DNA of 64,000 nt from Ardenticatenaceae bacterium (GCA_020634245.1 JACKCC010000022.1:1-64000); one strand, 5' to 3'. Numbered from the stretch's first letter, positions 1-8,730 are shown. Numbers and translations are program-made. Notes: a model not told the origin generated them from the letters alone.

Positions 1-740
1 TTTGAGGGGTTGAAACCAACTTCCCAGACATACGGACCTTCCGCTTCGGTTGTCGGAACGGCCGTCATTTCCTTTGAGGGGTTGAAACAAACGCAGTCGG
101 GCTTTCCACAGCGGCAGTTTCGGGTCGGAACGGCCGTCATTTCCTTTGAGGGGTTGAAACTGTTTTCAGCGACGTGGCTTTCGCGATAGGTGAAAGTCGG
201 AACGGCCGTCATTTCCTTTGAGGGGTTGAAACAGTTCTTCAGATTGATCAGTGTAGAATGAGGCGCCTTGTCGGAACGGCCGTCATTTCCTTTGAGGGGT
301 TGAAACCCAGACCAACATTCGCTTCCTCAGCCGGTTCCTCAGGTCGGAACGGCCGTCATTTCCTTTGAGGGGTTGAAACTTTGATGATATTGTCTACTGG
401 CACGGCATAATAGCCGTCGGAACGGCCGTCATTTCCTTTGAGGGGTTGAAACCCGAATAAAACCAAACTGCTGGAAACGGCCGTTACCTGTCGGAACGGC
501 CGTCATTTCCTTTGAGGGGTTGAAACCAAATACTTTGCCCGGATGCGTCTGGCTTGATTTAGTCGGAACGGCCGTCATTTCCTTTGAGGGGTTGAAACAC
601 GGGCAGGCGGGCAGTTCTGCCGCGATCTCGTCTGGTCGGAACGGCCGTCATTTCCTTTGAGGGGTTGAAACTTTCAGCTTTAATCGCTTCAGCGATGTTC
701 GCACCAAGTCGGAACGGCCGTCATTTCCTTTGAGGGGTTG
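1..740 (+). CRISPR. CRISPR array (partial), subtype III-D associated
   Basis: A 37-bp direct repeat starts at 52, 124, 196, 270, 343, 416, 490, 562, 635 and 708; a cut copy occupies 1-16. Ten complete spacers of 35-37 bp lie between them. Repeats begin GTCGGAACGGCC and end GGGGTTGAAAC. The GAAAC 3' end, typical of type III-linked repeats, suggests transcription on the plus strand. The last copy (708-740) lacks its final AAAC, the usual decay at the trailer end, so the leader and newest spacers should lie left of base 1. The repeat contains ACGGCCGT, the palindrome that is hugely over-represented in the rest of the window. No cas1 or cas2 is present here. Confidence 0.97.
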
Positions 741-756
741 GCCGTTGGAATGCAAA

Positions 757-793
757 AAGGGCGCAGAGAGTTCAATTTTCTCTCTGCGCCCTT
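757..793. terminator. Bidirectional hairpin terminator between array and cas6
   Basis: Perfect 14-bp stem AAGGGCGCAGAGAG (757-770) paired with 780-793 around a 9-nt loop. It separates the plus-strand CRISPR array from the convergent minus-strand cas6 and could stop both transcripts. Confidence 0.7.
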
Positions 794-818
794 CGCGTTC
801 TCTGCGGTTAATTCTTCT

Positions 819-1571
819 TTACATCAGCTCAACCGCTCCCATCCCCATCGTCGTCTTATGTCCCACCCCGCAAAACGCCGCCAGGTCGGCCAGCGCCTGC
901 CAGGCACACAAATCAGCTTCTTCACCATAATGGGCATCCAGCCACACCTCGCCCACGAAGCCGGTAAATGATTCCTGTTTGCTGATGTTGACCGTTACCG
1001 TTTCAATGTGGTGGCGGGTGATAAACACTTCCTGACGGCACCAATCCAGCCAATCATTCGGCAGCCGCATCATTGGCGGGGCAAATGTCTCCCAAATGCG
1101 CACCGGCCCGCCAAACACGTTACCCGGCAGTGGCAGCGGCAGGTGGCCCGGCCCCTGTTTAAACGAGGTCGGCGAGATGAAGCGCAGTCCCATCTGCCGC
1201 GTGGGTTGGCTGTAAGCCAGCTGCTGCCAGCTTGGTCCCGGTTTATGCCTTACATCGTCGATGATGAATTCCTGCCCGGCCAGGTGGCAGATGTGCCCCT
1301 GCTTCTGGAACCATTCACCAGTGCGGCGGAACAGGGCCGTCGTCCGGTCGGTCAACGCCGCCAGCCGCATCCCGGCCAATGTACCATTATCGGTATACAA
1401 AGGGACGAAAGAGAACGGCCGGGGTGGTTTGTGCCGGTGCAGCCAATCGGATTCCTCTTTGTCGGCTTGCTGGAGGATATTGAACAACATGCCATGCAGG
1501 CCGCGCGCAGTGACGGAACGGCCGTCGATGGGGTCGCGTACGGGGGTAAAAGTCAGGGTGATGTGGTGCAT
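819..1571 (-). CDS. cas6: Cas6 pre-crRNA endoribonuclease
   Basis: Encodes 250 residues and resembles Cas6, the RAMP-fold nuclease that cuts the repeat in pre-crRNA. Seen directly: an early ARGLHGMLFNIL helix carrying a candidate catalytic histidine, and the C-terminal glycine-rich loop CGVGHKTTMGMGAVEL that closes Cas6 proteins. The start is backed by a GGGGGAG ribosome binding site just upstream. It is the last gene of a tight minus-strand group (ROCO, EAD-SAVED, csx15, cas6), 18 bp after csx15, and lies beside the array it is expected to process. The family call is confident; the exact catalytic residue is inferred. Confidence 0.88.
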   Translation of the reverse strand: MHHITLTFTPVRDPIDGRSVTARGLHGMLFNILQQADKEESDWLHRHKPPRPFSFVPLYTDNGTLAGMRLAALTDRTTALFRRTGEWFQKQGHICHLAGQEFIIDDVRHKPGPSWQQLAYSQPTRQMGLRFISPTSFKQGPGHLPLPLPGNVFGGPVRIWETFAPPMMRLPNDWLDWCRQEVFITRHHIETVTVNISKQESFTGFVGEVWLDAHYGEEADLCAWQALADLAAFCGVGHKTTMGMGAVELM

Positions 1572-1589
1572 CTATTTCTCCCCCAAATA

Positions 1590-1970
1590 TCAGCGCGTGG
1601 TCCTGGCTTGATCACGTATTGCCTGTAAGTTGATGATTTCGGCAAATTCAAATTGTGGTGGTAAGCTGCCCGGAACCGGTTTGAGGCGAATGACTGCGGG
1701 AAAGTACCCCATACGGCCGTGTAACTCAGCAATCAAGGTCAATGCGATTACGTTGAGGGTGGGCGGATTAATTAAAATAGGTTTTGTCTGCCAAGTTTGG
1801 GTATCAATGGGCAGCCCATTGATCATCTCGACGATCTGTTCAGGAAACGGCCGTTCGTGGTCAAAATGGGTCTTGATGTGACGCACGTCATATACGTCCT
1901 GCAATGCAACTTTCTGGATGGCGTCGAGCTGCTCACCTGTCAATGGATGTCCAAAATTGAGCAAAATCAT
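1590..1970 (-). CDS. csx15: Csx15-like type III accessory protein
   Basis: A 126-residue protein starting MILLNFGHPLT, with a later HGRMGYFPAVIRLKP block and a basic end (IRDQARTTR). This pattern matches my memory of Csx15, a small family found almost only beside type III CRISPR systems and thought to bind or degrade cyclic tetra-adenylate. Its GAGGA ribosome binding site lies inside the end of the preceding gene, so the two are translationally linked. Likely role (inference): tuning or ending the cyclic oligoadenylate signal made by the HD-less Cas10. No nuclease motif is obvious. Confidence 0.75.
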   Translation of the reverse strand: MILLNFGHPLTGEQLDAIQKVALQDVYDVRHIKTHFDHERPFPEQIVEMINGLPIDTQTWQTKPILINPPTLNVIALTLIAELHGRMGYFPAVIRLKPVPGSLPPQFEFAEIINLQAIRDQARTTR

Positions 1971-1971
1971 A

Positions 1972-2784
1972 TTATCTTCCTCTCCATTCGCGTGCGGTGG
2001 TCATTACATGCACATATTCTTTGCCATCCCAATGGTAAAGTTCATCGCCAGTCGAGACCAATGCCCAGGATGTACCGATGGCAAAGACATACGGCAGCGG
2101 CGCAGCAAAGAAGAAGTGCCTTTTGGCTGTCTGGGTTTTTTGCATTGCACGATGAAAATCGACGACAGCTGGCCCCCATTTCTGATTTTCGGGCAGCCAA
2201 ACGGGTTGATCGTAAGCAGCTGAGGTTGTCAGCAACAGATAATTGCATGATATGTTTTGGGCGGCTAAATAGTCTGCTGCCGATTTGAAGGCAGTCAGTT
2301 GATTGATGGCAACAATAACGGCCAGATCATCTTGAGGCTGCATAACAACTTCTTGCAAATCAGGAAAGTTAGGCCAGATGATATGGTTTCGGTTGTGCCG
2401 ACAGTAACTTGTGACGCCTGCTAAACGGCCGTTTCGTTGAGCAAATTCGATCAGGCTGCGAATACGGCCGTCGCGGGTATCTTCGCCTAAATCTTCGTAG
2501 TGAATGTTTAACTCAAAACAGAGATTTTTCAAATCGTTGTCGTTAAATGCCTCCAGCATTTTTGATTTTAATACGATCAGATTTTTTTGCTCAATATCTT
2601 CTGTTGATTGACGCGCCCCAATGTAATAGGCAACAAGCATTTCACCAACATGCAAGGGGTAGACAACGGCCGTTTCACCCACCAAGTCAGCTGCATTGGC
2701 CACATCGGCAATTGCTTTGAAACCGGATTTATTGAGCAGCGAAATGCTTTCTGCGATGAGTTTTTCTGTTTTTGTGTTGGTCAT
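1972..2784 (-). CDS. EAD plus SAVED-like domain protein (candidate cyclic-nucleotide sensor)
   Basis: 270 residues in three parts. Residues 1-65 are unrecognised. Residues 70-130 form an effector-associated domain (LKNLCFELNIHYEDL, then RNGRL) that clearly matches the C-terminal domain of the ROCO GTPase encoded just upstream. Residues about 150-265 resemble the C-terminal half of a SAVED domain: an aromatic/proline-rich middle, then RHFFFAAPLPYVFAIG and a YHWDGKEYVHV strand. SAVED domains bind cyclic oligonucleotides; EADs are adaptor domains that pair sensors with effectors. Inference: it senses the Cas10 product and recruits the ROCO protein. The SAVED region is only about half of normal length, so the assignment needs a structure comparison. 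Ribosome binding site AAAGGA. Confidence 0.6.
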   Translation of the reverse strand: MTNTKTEKLIAESISLLNKSGFKAIADVANAADLVGETAVVYPLHVGEMLVAYYIGARQSTEDIEQKNLIVLKSKMLEAFNDNDLKNLCFELNIHYEDLGEDTRDGRIRSLIEFAQRNGRLAGVTSYCRHNRNHIIWPNFPDLQEVVMQPQDDLAVIVAINQLTAFKSAADYLAAQNISCNYLLLTTSAAYDQPVWLPENQKWGPAVVDFHRAMQKTQTAKRHFFFAAPLPYVFAIGTSWALVSTGDELYHWDGKEYVHVMTTAREWRGR

Positions 2785-2891
2785 GAGTGATTCCTTTCTT
2801 TTATTGGGTGGGAAACGGCCGTTTTCATCAACTCAGATGCTTGAAACTACTTATCAGAATATTTTATTCACCGCAATAAATGCCTATATCA

Positions 2892-4967
2892 TCACATTAT
2901 CGCGCCTTTTAAGTCCAATAAGCGTCCACGACGTGCCATTGTCCGTACTAATTCACGGGACATTGCTGTTTTTGTTGTCGGCAAATTTTCATACTCAATG
3001 TTCAATTCAAAACAAACCTGTTTGAGCTCTTCAAGATTATACTCATCTAATAACTTGAGTTGCAGTTGACGTTCCAGCTGCATTTCTTTCGATTCAATTC
3101 CATTTAGCAACTCATTTACATTGAATTCTTCATCAAGTTTGCCATTATAATAGTTTTCTCGGCCCCTTTTTACATGATTGCACAATTCCTGATAAGAAAC
3201 CGTCATTTCAGAATAACCAGTTAATGGAATCTCTTCACTCACAGAAAGATCAGAAAATGTGTAATGGATTTCTTGTAATTGCATCCGAATACTATTTAGC
3301 AAGCTACGGCGAGTTGATTCCATACCTGTTACATAGATAAAAATTCTACGTGAATCTATGTCTGCTTGAATTAGTGCCCGGTTATCATCAAAATGAAGCA
3401 CCGCTCCATTACGCCACGACAAATCTCTGTCTAAGTGAGTCATCATTCTCACCATTAAACGAGAAAGAATGCTGCTGGGGAAGAATTCCTCATAATAACA
3501 TTGGAATTTTAGACAAGGATTGTCTCGAAAAAATTCCGATTCTACATCTTCTTTCATTCCATTCGGTAACAAATCTGGCACAAGATATTTACGATCACTG
3601 CCTGGAATGAGAAAGCATAGTTCAAATTTCTGCATCATTCCAACAATAAAATGCTGTTTGTGATGAGGGTAATTATGAGAGTTGAGAATGTCATCTAATA
3701 ATTTTTGTGTAAGGATACCCTTATTCAGCGCTAATTGGCTACTTGATAGAATGCGATATACTCCATCGGTTACCCAATTTGGATTTAAAACATGAGTACC
3801 TTCCAGACGACGATCATCTTGGTAACTTAATACAACGCCCAATTCATGCAAAATATTTACCCAACTGTATTGATCTTTTTCCTTATTAATTCCAGCCTCT
3901 TTACAATATTCAGTATACTGCTCATAAGTAATATAATTGTCAGACATTAATTCTAATTTTTTCTTTAGCTCAAACCATTCAAGTGGGAAACGATCATGGA
4001 TGTGCGGTAGTTGGGAGAGAACTTCAGAAATTGCTCGACGTAATTCTTCAATACCTTCACCTGTCACACATGAAGTATAAATAACATGAAGCAAATTAGG
4101 ATATTTGTATTTCAACTCTCGTTCATCCAGGTCTAACGGATGCTCATCTTGCTGATTAACGACAATAATAGTTGGAGCATTATTGCTCAAGCTACCTGCA
4201 AGTTTTAACCAATGTTGTAATCGGCTTTCTTGCTCTCCTGTTCGGGCATTCATTACTACGAGATAAACACTCCTGCTCGTAAAGAAAAATTGATGCGTTG
4301 CCTGATAAATTCCCTGCCCGCCAAAATCCCATATATTGAGTCGAATTGAATCAGTTTGATCCTTAGCGCTATTTGAAATATCTATGTTCATGTTCCTGAT
4401 ATCCACCCCGTCTGTTTTTCCTTGAGTTTCATCTGGTGGAAGATTATGGATCAGGCGTCTCACCAAGGCGGTTTTCCCTACCCCACCTTGACCGACTAAT
4501 AACACTTTAGCCTCATGCAAAGGTAGCAGATGGGAAGCAAAATAGGTTTCAAGAATAAAGGCTGGATCATCTGTCCTTTCTAGAACTTCTAACGGGATTG
4601 ATAAGCGTGGATTGTTCCGCAAGTCTAATTTTTTTAGTTTGTCTAATTGCTGAATGGACGGAGGTAATTCAGATATCTGATTACCACTAAGGTCTAACGA
4701 AACTAAGTTTGACAGGCAGTTAACATCGTCAGGAATTTTTTCAATCTCATTGTCTCGGAGAGATAAGGTTATCAAATTGTCTAATTTACAGATATCCGAT
4801 TGTAATTCAGTAAGATGATTAAAGCCCAGATCGATATTTTGTAAATGAGTTAACTCAAAAAATTCTTCAGGCAATTCATTTAGACCACTCTGGCTTAAAT
4901 CTAGACTAATAGATTTTTCACTTGCAACAATTTTTAGAAGATGAAACAAAACAGCTTTTTGGTTCAT
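2892..4967 (-). CDS. ROCO-family GTPase with leucine-rich repeats and C-terminal EAD
   Basis: 691 residues. Leucine-rich repeats span about 18-130. A Roc GTPase follows with P-loop GQGGVGKT (159-166), TDGVD (185-189), switch DFGGQ (214-218) and NQQD (271-274) in place of NKxD. A COR dimerisation region fills about 330-600. The last 57 residues form an effector-associated domain (LKQVCFELNIEYENL, RRGRLLDL) matching the one in the next gene downstream, 107 bp away. It is markedly more AT-rich than its neighbours and contains no ACGGCCGT, which suggests later acquisition. Inferred role: effector or amplifier in the type III response. A second ROCO gene at 46.2-48.8 kb lacks the EAD. Confidence 0.85.
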   Translation of the reverse strand: MNQKAVLFHLLKIVASEKSISLDLSQSGLNELPEEFFELTHLQNIDLGFNHLTELQSDICKLDNLITLSLRDNEIEKIPDDVNCLSNLVSLDLSGNQISELPPSIQQLDKLKKLDLRNNPRLSIPLEVLERTDDPAFILETYFASHLLPLHEAKVLLVGQGGVGKTALVRRLIHNLPPDETQGKTDGVDIRNMNIDISNSAKDQTDSIRLNIWDFGGQGIYQATHQFFFTSRSVYLVVMNARTGEQESRLQHWLKLAGSLSNNAPTIIVVNQQDEHPLDLDERELKYKYPNLLHVIYTSCVTGEGIEELRRAISEVLSQLPHIHDRFPLEWFELKKKLELMSDNYITYEQYTEYCKEAGINKEKDQYSWVNILHELGVVLSYQDDRRLEGTHVLNPNWVTDGVYRILSSSQLALNKGILTQKLLDDILNSHNYPHHKQHFIVGMMQKFELCFLIPGSDRKYLVPDLLPNGMKEDVESEFFRDNPCLKFQCYYEEFFPSSILSRLMVRMMTHLDRDLSWRNGAVLHFDDNRALIQADIDSRRIFIYVTGMESTRRSLLNSIRMQLQEIHYTFSDLSVSEEIPLTGYSEMTVSYQELCNHVKRGRENYYNGKLDEEFNVNELLNGIESKEMQLERQLQLKLLDEYNLEELKQVCFELNIEYENLPTTKTAMSRELVRTMARRGRLLDLKGAIM

Positions 4968-4994
4968 GAATCTTTATCCTGAGATTAATAACAA

Positions 4995-5078
4995 TAGGAC
5001 TTACGCACTCTGACCAGTTTCTGACTGGCCGGGTAAATTACCTGGCCTAGAGATTGGCGACAGCCTGCGCAAGTCCTA
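4995..5078. mobile_element. 84-bp miniature inverted-repeat element
   Basis: Terminal inverted repeats TAGGACTTRCGCA at 4995-5007 and 5066-5078 bound an 84-bp segment without coding capacity; an internal GGTAAATTACC palindrome adds secondary structure. The TA at each outer edge would fit TA-target insertion. It lies directly beside the IS982 element, whose duplicated target overlaps its right end, so the miniature element was there first. Confidence 0.6.
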
Positions 5079-5082
5079 TGCA

Positions 5083-6122
5083 ACTCTAATTGCTAAGCTC
5101 TGGGGTGAGAATCTCGGCAAGAAAGAAGCTAATGGTATAAGCCAAAATCTTCGTGGTTGTCCGAGCAATCAACCCAGCAAGCGAACGGGATTTAGGACTT
5201 TCAAAATCGAATACGTTTTCCAGCACACTAAAGGCTGTTTCGACCCGATGGCGCAAATAACCCAATATTCGTTGGATTCCGTCAGGCCATTGTTCTGTTT
5301 GATTATCCTTCTTCAAAGCAAGGAGTAGATGTTGGTCATCTTCCCACAAACGATGGGCGAGGTCTTCACTGACATAGCCTTTGTCGCCGATAACGGACAG
5401 TCCATGACGATTTTCTAACAAGGCGGCCATGGGTTTACGGTCATCATAAGAACCCGGAGCTAGTAACCAGGTGTCAATCATCTGGTCTAGGGTCGTTGTT
5501 ATGTGGCAACGCGCGCCAAAAAACTTGGCTTTCTTGCTGGTACAAACGCCAAACCATTCATCTCGCCAATCTAATGGGATGCTCTGGCAACGACCACCAC
5601 GAGTATAGGTGCAGATAGAGATGGGCGCACTATCCACGATACGCAAGTTTTCTGTTTCGATATCTAGAGGATGTTTTGCCCGCCAACGGTCTCGCAAATG
5701 CTCTCGAATCGCTTCCATGACGCCCGCTAGCTGATGACGACGGCGATTGAAACGAGAGTTATCGAGCAAATGAGGAAACATGTCGAGATGATATTGTCGT
5801 ATAAAGTGCAGTGTTTTATCTTCATCACCGGCAAAAACCATCTCTCCCAAAAGGGCAATGGTGATGACCTCAGAATCACTAAAGCAAGGCGTCCCTTGTG
5901 GTGCAAATTTGCGCTCAGGCAAAATATGGACATCCAGTTGTTGATAAGAATCATCTACCAAAACATATTGAACCGTCAAAATATCGCTCCATGCTGCCTG
6001 TGTAATATAATCTGTTAAGCCTCTCATCGGATACTCCTTTGTCTGATGTGGTGTCAAACTTTAGGAGTGTAAGTTGGGAGGCAAATTCGTCAACCTTACC
6101 TTTTGAGGTTAGCAATTAGAGT
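5083..6122 (-). mobile_element. IS982-family insertion sequence, complete
   Basis: 18-bp terminal inverted repeats ACTCTAATTGCTAAGCTC (5083-5100) and its near-complement at 6105-6122 (one mismatch) flank a single intact transposase gene. A 5-bp direct repeat ATGCA at 5078-5082 and 6123-6127 is the target duplication, so this is a recent and complete insertion. It lies between the csx10/csx19 effector operon and the ROCO-EAD-csx15-cas6 group. Confidence 0.93.
5086..6027 (-). CDS. IS982 family transposase
   Basis: DDE-type transposase of 313 residues from the start at 6027, chosen because AAGGAG lies 6 nt upstream; a longer start at 6057 lacks a ribosome binding site. Catalytic acidic residues are visible in LRIVDSAPI, VIGDKGYVSE and RHRVETAFSVLE. 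The stop codon lies within the left inverted repeat, as is common for compact insertion sequences. No frameshift or truncation is visible, so the element is potentially active. Confidence 0.92.
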   Translation of the reverse strand: MRGLTDYITQAAWSDILTVQYVLVDDSYQQLDVHILPERKFAPQGTPCFSDSEVITIALLGEMVFAGDEDKTLHFIRQYHLDMFPHLLDNSRFNRRRHQLAGVMEAIREHLRDRWRAKHPLDIETENLRIVDSAPISICTYTRGGRCQSIPLDWRDEWFGVCTSKKAKFFGARCHITTTLDQMIDTWLLAPGSYDDRKPMAALLENRHGLSVIGDKGYVSEDLAHRLWEDDQHLLLALKKDNQTEQWPDGIQRILGYLRHRVETAFSVLENVFDFESPKSRSLAGLIARTTTKILAYTISFFLAEILTPELSN

Positions 6123-6131
6123 ATGCAATAA

Positions 6132-8156
6132 TTATTTGATACTCAGTGGGTCTGGTAATACTGGTCTTTCCCTATATTCATTGCTCTTACCCCGCTTGGC
6201 TCTTGGATCTGCCCGTTCAATTTCCATGTAACGTGTCTGCTCAGGATCAGGGCCGGGCCAGACGAGCATTGCCAGTAACATTTTCACTCGCTCTGTTTCT
6301 GCCAGGTTTTTCATGGACGATTTGCTGCTGCGCAAAACAAAGGTTTCAAAATTGGACACAGCCTCATCTAAAATCGCTTTTGTCATTTCCAGTGATTCGT
6401 ACCCCGCCTCCCATTGATTGTCAGCAGCAAACAGCGACTGGTAACGATTTTGGCTATGCACCAGGTGCAAATCCTTCTCGTCTACAGCTAACTGCACTGC
6501 GCCCAACCCCAGCGGTTTACCCATGCCCAGTTTATGACAATAAGTCTGGTCATCATTAGCCGGCAGCGCCAACGCCCACCACAACAGCCCTAGCTCGGCC
6601 GGCAGCAAATTCTCAAAATGTATGCGAAATGTAAAGGCAACATCCTCCCGGACCGGCTTGATTTGCGTGTGAATTTTGTCCTTGCCGCGATCCACATCAA
6701 CCTCCTGTTCGGCAAAGTCGCTGCGTTTGACGGCTTTGCCTTTGTGCCAATACATTTTGTAGCCGCGTAGGGTCGTTTGTCTGGGACTATTGTTGTAAGT
6801 GTGCAATCCTTTTCCTCTATCTACATTCGGGCTGGATTGCGTCAGGTAATGTTGAAAGGTGGTTGGTTTGGGGCTGCTCAATACTTTGGGTATGATGACC
6901 GGATTGCCATCAAGCCACAGCTTGTCCTGCTTTTTGGTCTCATCCAACCAGGCATCAGTAACAAACACACGCCCGGCGTGTCCACCTATGCCACTGCCAC
7001 GCACCTTACCAAACATCGCTTCTGCAAAATCGATACGGTTGTCGTCATTGTGTACCGGATGCAGCATCTCCTTTGGCGATCGGGGATATGGCATACGGAA
7101 CATTTGTGTATGCCCGAAGAAAAAGATATGTTTGTCGTTCTCCATCAAGTAAAAGACAGGTTGAAAATCACGTAAGACGCCATTTCGCCCCAACAAACTT
7201 TCCTGTTCCGGGCTAATTTGGTCTTTGTATTCGCTGACCAAATCACGTGGATCATTTTCATCAGAACCAGTAGGAATTGGAATCCAATCTGCTTTATCAT
7301 CGGGTGGAAAAATGACCGCTTCTGTCTTTTTACTAAACATACGTCCGCTGCGAGCCAGCACGGCTTTGACCATTCCATCCTGCCGTTTGCTGCTGGCATT
7401 GACAATGCCTAACCGCTGTATATGTAAAAAAGAACCCCGAACAGATTTATAATCGTAATCGCCAATTTCGACATAGATTTCGCTAGCATTGCGGCAGTTG
7501 TGCCAGCGGGTAAGACCCTGTGGAATATGTTTGTTATTAATTCGGCCGTAAGTTGTTCCCTTAATCTCCTGAGCTGGCTGAATAAACCAGTTACCCTTGC
7601 TGTCTTTACGCACATAACCACCTTTGAAAAGCGGCGTGTAATAATGTTTCTGGGCGGGATCTTCCACCATCAGCATTTTGCGGTACGCTTCACCATGACT
7701 GGATGTATCGCCAACGGCGCGGTAAACTAACGGGCTGTCCATCACCGGTCTGAGCTTGCCATGTCCCAAGATTTCCACAATCTGGCGAATCATGCCGCGT
7801 AAGCTGCTGCCGGGAATTACCGGTTTATCGGCATCGCCGGTGTGAAAGAAATCGGGTCGATTGCGAAGTTTATCAAGATGAGGTGTTTTGTCTTTGGTGT
7901 CCGCCTCCTGGCGCTCTTTTTGTTCAAATTCGTCTGGTTTGAGCACGCCGCGAATATAGAGCGGTGATTTGGTCGTCAATTTGACGTTGATCCAGCCGGT
8001 CCACCGCCCTTCATGGTACATCCCCTGATCGACGTCAAGTGGATTACGCGGATCGCCATCAGGGAAGGTAATTGGCCGATCCGGGACAGGTATAAAGTTG
8101 TAAGGCGCAACGGCCGTTCTGTTCTTACCAGTTGGGTTTTTGTGTTTAGGAGCCAT
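6132..8156 (-). CDS. Large RAMP-superfamily CRISPR protein (TIGR03986-like), type III-D
   Basis: 674 residues. RAMP hallmarks: VIPGSSLRGMIRQIVEIL in the N-terminal third and a C-terminal glycine-rich loop KLGMGKPLGLGAVQL. Lys/Asp-rich inserts separate the two. It belongs to a large Cas7-like group found beside csx10/csx19 and probably forms part of, or docks on, the III-D effector complex. It starts 1 bp after csx19, and its strong GAGGAGGA ribosome binding site lies within the end of csx19. It is the last gene of the effector operon before the IS982 insertion. The exact role in the complex is unknown. Confidence 0.82.
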   Translation of the reverse strand: MAPKHKNPTGKNRTAVAPYNFIPVPDRPITFPDGDPRNPLDVDQGMYHEGRWTGWINVKLTTKSPLYIRGVLKPDEFEQKERQEADTKDKTPHLDKLRNRPDFFHTGDADKPVIPGSSLRGMIRQIVEILGHGKLRPVMDSPLVYRAVGDTSSHGEAYRKMLMVEDPAQKHYYTPLFKGGYVRKDSKGNWFIQPAQEIKGTTYGRINNKHIPQGLTRWHNCRNASEIYVEIGDYDYKSVRGSFLHIQRLGIVNASSKRQDGMVKAVLARSGRMFSKKTEAVIFPPDDKADWIPIPTGSDENDPRDLVSEYKDQISPEQESLLGRNGVLRDFQPVFYLMENDKHIFFFGHTQMFRMPYPRSPKEMLHPVHNDDNRIDFAEAMFGKVRGSGIGGHAGRVFVTDAWLDETKKQDKLWLDGNPVIIPKVLSSPKPTTFQHYLTQSSPNVDRGKGLHTYNNSPRQTTLRGYKMYWHKGKAVKRSDFAEQEVDVDRGKDKIHTQIKPVREDVAFTFRIHFENLLPAELGLLWWALALPANDDQTYCHKLGMGKPLGLGAVQLAVDEKDLHLVHSQNRYQSLFAADNQWEAGYESLEMTKAILDEAVSNFETFVLRSSKSSMKNLAETERVKMLLAMLVWPGPDPEQTRYMEIERADPRAKRGKSNEYRERPVLPDPLSIK

Positions 8157-8157
8157 C

Positions 8158-8730
8158 TTATTCCTCCTCTGTTGGTTGCAAGGCTTGCAAGCGGCTCATT
8201 TTGATACGAGCCAGACCAGTTTCCTTGTGTCGTTCAATGTAGTGACGCATGATCAGTCGGGCGGGACGGCCGTTTCCTTCCGGCATGTTTATCTTAAACG
8301 GCACCGCATGGCGCAGACCCTGCGCACCATCAGATAAAATTGTAAAGTCATTCTTGGCCGGTTTGCTGCTGGTCCCCCACAAAATATATGTTTCATCATA
8401 GTAATCGTAGGAGACGCCACTGCCATCTAAAATCGTGCGATAGTAAAGGTCTGCGCCATCCCGCCAAACATACGCCTCGCTTGTTGCGCCAAAAAGGCGC
8501 AGCTCCAACAATTCAGCCTGGATAAACTGGGGTGAACTGGGAAGCATACCACTGGATAACTGCCAGCCGCCAACATCCAATCGCCCCCAGATGATGCCAT
8601 CGAAGGTGTGAGCCAGCAGCCAACGATAAGGGCTGCCTTGTTTCGCCAACCAGTCAACAACCGGCAGCGTCAACTTTTTTGCAGTTGTCATTTCGGTTTG
8701 TACTTTTTGAATGGTTACTTGCCAACTCAT
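8158..8730 (-). CDS. csx19: Csx19, type III-D CRISPR protein
   Basis: 190 residues with features I recognise from Csx19: AHTFDGIIWGRLDVGGW, ELLELRLFGATSEAYVWRDG, TYILWGTSS and the GAQGLRHAVPF block followed by MRHYIE. Csx19 is a small subunit-like protein restricted to subtype III-D loci and present in the III-D effector complex. The ATG overlaps the stop of the two-RAMP gene (ATGA at 8727-8730), showing translational coupling. It contains no nuclease motif. Confidence 0.88.
   Translation of the reverse strand: MSWQVTIQKVQTEMTTAKKLTLPVVDWLAKQGSPYRWLLAHTFDGIIWGRLDVGGWQLSSGMLPSSPQFIQAELLELRLFGATSEAYVWRDGADLYYRTILDGSGVSYDYYDETYILWGTSSKPAKNDFTILSDGAQGLRHAVPFKINMPEGNGRPARLIMRHYIERHKETGLARIKMSRLQALQPTEEE

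Noticed and set aside
672..707. Truncated final CRISPR repeat read as the leader end
   Set aside because: Loss of the repeat's last bases at 740 together with the GAAAC orientation and the flanking terminator point to the trailer end.
1008..1628. Plus-strand open frame of about 200 residues opposite cas6
   Set aside because: It is antisense to cas6 and lacks recognisable motifs and a ribosome binding site; the minus-strand reading has clear Cas6 features.
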